Position numbers and translations under genes: made by a program. This document shows, piece after piece, positions 62,782 to 64,000 of a DNA stretch of 64,000 bases. The stretch comes from Alloyangia mangrovi. GTDB taxonomy: Bacteria > Pseudomonadota > Alphaproteobacteria > Rhodobacterales > Rhodobacteraceae. A model generated the notes under the pieces. That model was not told where the DNA came from. It saw only the letters and a list, made by a program, of their open reading frames with translations, and did not search any database. Each line of letters begins with the position of its first letter. Position 1 is the stretch's first letter. The stretch spans positions 29,515-93,514 of the forward strand of contig NZ_NTHN02000018.1 of the NCBI RefSeq assembly GCF_002300555.2, in the 5' to 3' direction.

Positions 62782-62795
62782 TTTGGTATACCAAA
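62782..62795. promoter_or_regulatory. GntR-type operator 5, dctP/gntR divergent gap
   Basis: TTTGGTATACCAAA, 14-base perfect palindrome, centre 57 bases from that of operator 4; it lies 116 bases upstream of dctP and 134 bases upstream of the regulator. Confidence 0.82.
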
Positions 62796-62875
62796 TCAGA
62801 AATAGGCGGTCACCTTCCCCTCAGGGGTGACCTTGGTCTATACACCGGACCGCTCCGCGCCGCGGGGCGCATGAC

Positions 62876-62914
62876 AAGAGCCGTAAAGGCTGACGAAGAG
62901 CCGTAAAGGCTGAC
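62876..62914. repeat. 20-base tandem duplication in the regulator leader
   Basis: AAGAGCCGTAAAGGCTGAC occurs at 62876-62894 and again, exactly, at 62896-62914. Each unit contains the small inverted repeat AGCC/GGCT. It ends 14 bases before the regulator's start codon. Confidence 0.85.
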
Positions 62915-62928
62915 ACTGAGAGGCACCC

Positions 62929-63756
62929 ATGTCCGAGAGCACCGCCGAGACCTCCTTGGCCGAGCAGATCGCCGCCCAGCTGCGCCGCGATATTCTGCGC
63001 GGCAAGCTGCCGCCGGACACCGCGATCAAGGAGCGCGACAATGCCGCCGACCTGGGGGTGAGCCGCACCCCCATGCGCGAGGCGATCCGTATCCTCGCGC
63101 AGGAGGGGCTGGTGGTGCTGCGCCCGTCGCGCAGCCCGATCGTCGCCCGGCCCACCGTCAAGGAGGTGCACGACCAGGTCGTGGTGCTCCTCGCGCTTGA
63201 GAAACTCTCGGCGCAGATCGCCTGCGAGCGCGCCACCGAGGAGGACCTGTCGCGCCTTGCAGAGCTCAACGAGCGGATCGCCGAGGCCTACGACCAGGTG
63301 GATGCCCTGGATCTCTTCGAGATGGACATGGCGTTTCACCGGCTGATCGCCGAGTCAGCCCACAACGAGGCGCTGGCCGAAACCCACCACGCCTATCTCG
63401 CCCGGCTGTGGCGCGCACGGTTCCTGTCGGCCACCATGCGCCGCAACCGCGAAAGGGTGGTCTCGCACCACGGCGCGATTATGGAGGCGCTGCGCGCCCG
63501 CGACCCCAAGGCGGTCGACGCGGCGCTGGATCAGCACCTGTCGAACCTCGCGGAGGATATCTCCGCCGCGATCGAGGCCGAGAACGCCGACGCGGAGAGG
63601 GCAGGGGGGGTAGGGGGCCTTACGGAGTTCGAAAGGGCGGCTGTGCAATCGGCCCCCCTTTTGCTTTGGGAGAGCACCCGGCCAGCCGGCGCGCATGGTC
63701 GGGGCTTCTCCTGTGCATGCGTTGTGCCGCCGCGAGTCTGTGTGGGTGCCTTCTGA
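62929..63756 (+). CDS. GntR-family transcriptional regulator, FadR subfamily
   Basis: N-terminal winged helix: LAEQIAAQLRRDILRGKLPP, AADLGVSRTPMREAIRILAQEGLVVLRP; C-terminal FCD helical domain with metal-site residues (EMDMAFHRLIAESAHNEAL; VVSHHGAIMEALRARD). Regulators of this type sense sugar acids and bind TGGTATACCA-like dyads; five occur in the island. Read as given the protein has 275 residues, but the last 48 are atypical. A run of seven G (63604-63610) is followed by TAG; with six G the protein ends at TAG 63611-63613 with 227 residues, the usual length, and the terminator at 63613 falls behind it. ATG follows GAGAGG. Confidence 0.9.
   Translation: MSESTAETSLAEQIAAQLRRDILRGKLPPDTAIKERDNAADLGVSRTPMREAIRILAQEGLVVLRPSRSPIVARPTVKEVHDQVVVLLALEKLSAQIACERATEEDLSRLAELNERIAEAYDQVDALDLFEMDMAFHRLIAESAHNEALAETHHAYLARLWRARFLSATMRRNRERVVSHHGAIMEALRARDPKAVDAALDQHLSNLAEDISAAIEAENADAERAGGVGGLTEFERAAVQSAPLLLWESTRPAGAHGRGFSCACVVPPRVCVGAF
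63613..63663 (+). terminator. probable terminator of the GntR gene
   Basis: GGGGGCC (63613-63619) pairs with GGCCCCC (63651-63657), followed by CTTTTG. It lies within the apparent 3' end of the gene, which supports the shorter reading of the regulator. Confidence 0.6.
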
Positions 63757-64000
63757 CTCGCTCATTCTCGGTCGTGACTCTGCCTGACTCGGGGGCTTTT
63801 GTGGGCAGTGTTGTGGATAACCCTGTGGGTGCCGCAAGATGTGGATCTCGGCGGCTTTGGCGGACGCTGCGGAAGGGGCGCGAACATGCGGGAGCCCGCA
63901 AATATTCTGGCTCGTAACCGACTGTATTCATGTTGCTTTATGGGAATTTCCAAAAAACTTCCCTCGGCCTGGAAAAATCCGCTTGCAGGCCCCGGGGGCT
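63757..64000. other. non-coding right end of the window
   Basis: No supported gene. It contains one TGTGGATAA (63812-63820), a DnaA-box-like sequence without partners. The last 100 bases are AT-richer (63898-63960) and may be the promoter of a gene beyond the window. Confidence 0.5.

Overview
The window is GC-rich chromosomal DNA of an alphaproteobacterium, most probably a Rhodobacteraceae (Roseobacter-group) species. The reasons are phaR, the secG-pyrG pair, TRAP and polar amino-acid ABC transporters, strong GC3 coding bias that gives long meaningless antisense frames, and small dispersed elements of the kind I associate with this family. The genus cannot be fixed from sequence alone. I found no rRNA, tRNA, CRISPR array, insertion sequence or prophage gene.

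Layout. Bases 1-3.9 kb: the end of a Gfo/Idh/MocA oxidoreductase, phaR with candidate operator repeats, a DMT transporter and a DegT-type aminotransferase. Bases 4.0-12.3 kb, minus strand: a putrescine or gamma-glutamyl-amine module (PuuB-like oxidase, two glutamine-synthetase-family ligases, a class I glutamine amidotransferase) behind a complete HisJQMP-type ABC transporter. Bases 12.4-36.7 kb: mostly housekeeping and solitary genes, including a tandem TerB pair, rlmJ, an acyltransferase, pyrG, secG, thiamine pyrophosphokinase, a large acidic protein with two frame breaks, an S49 peptidase, an unlisted 59-residue zinc-ribbon protein, a Ca2+/Na+ antiporter, uvrC, argC, ychF, a MATE pump, a NicO/DUF1007 metal pair, ppk2, a frameshifted epimerase and trpA.

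Bases 36.8-63.7 kb form a sugar-acid catabolic island. It holds ltnD-otnK-otnC-otnI plus a 2-hydroxyacid dehydrogenase (L-threonate/D-erythronate route), kdgK, a FAH-family enzyme, a GlcD-type FAD dehydrogenase, a DapA-family lyase, two SDR dehydrogenases, a beta-hydroxyacid dehydrogenase, an IlvD/Edd sugar-acid dehydratase, altronate dehydratase UxaA, a UDP-glucuronate-4-epimerase-type protein, a three-part TRAP transporter, a LacI regulator and a FadR-type GntR regulator. Five palindromes with core TGGTATACCA lie in front of the ltn operon, in the lysE/SDR and azlC/ilvD divergent gaps, and twice in the dctP/gntR gap. They suggest one regulon controlled by the GntR protein at 62.9 kb. Import by TRAP, oxidation by the SDR/FAD enzymes, dehydration by UxaA and IlvD/Edd, and KDG phosphorylation by KdgK form a coherent uronate/aldonate pathway.

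Sequence quality. All four runs of exactly seven G or C that I found inside genes (35516, 40399, 56783, 63604) sit where removing one base would restore an expected reading frame or stop. The acidic protein at 20-22 kb has two further breaks and the uvrC end is suspect. Residual indel errors are the first explanation, with real slippage as the alternative. Affected genes are marked.
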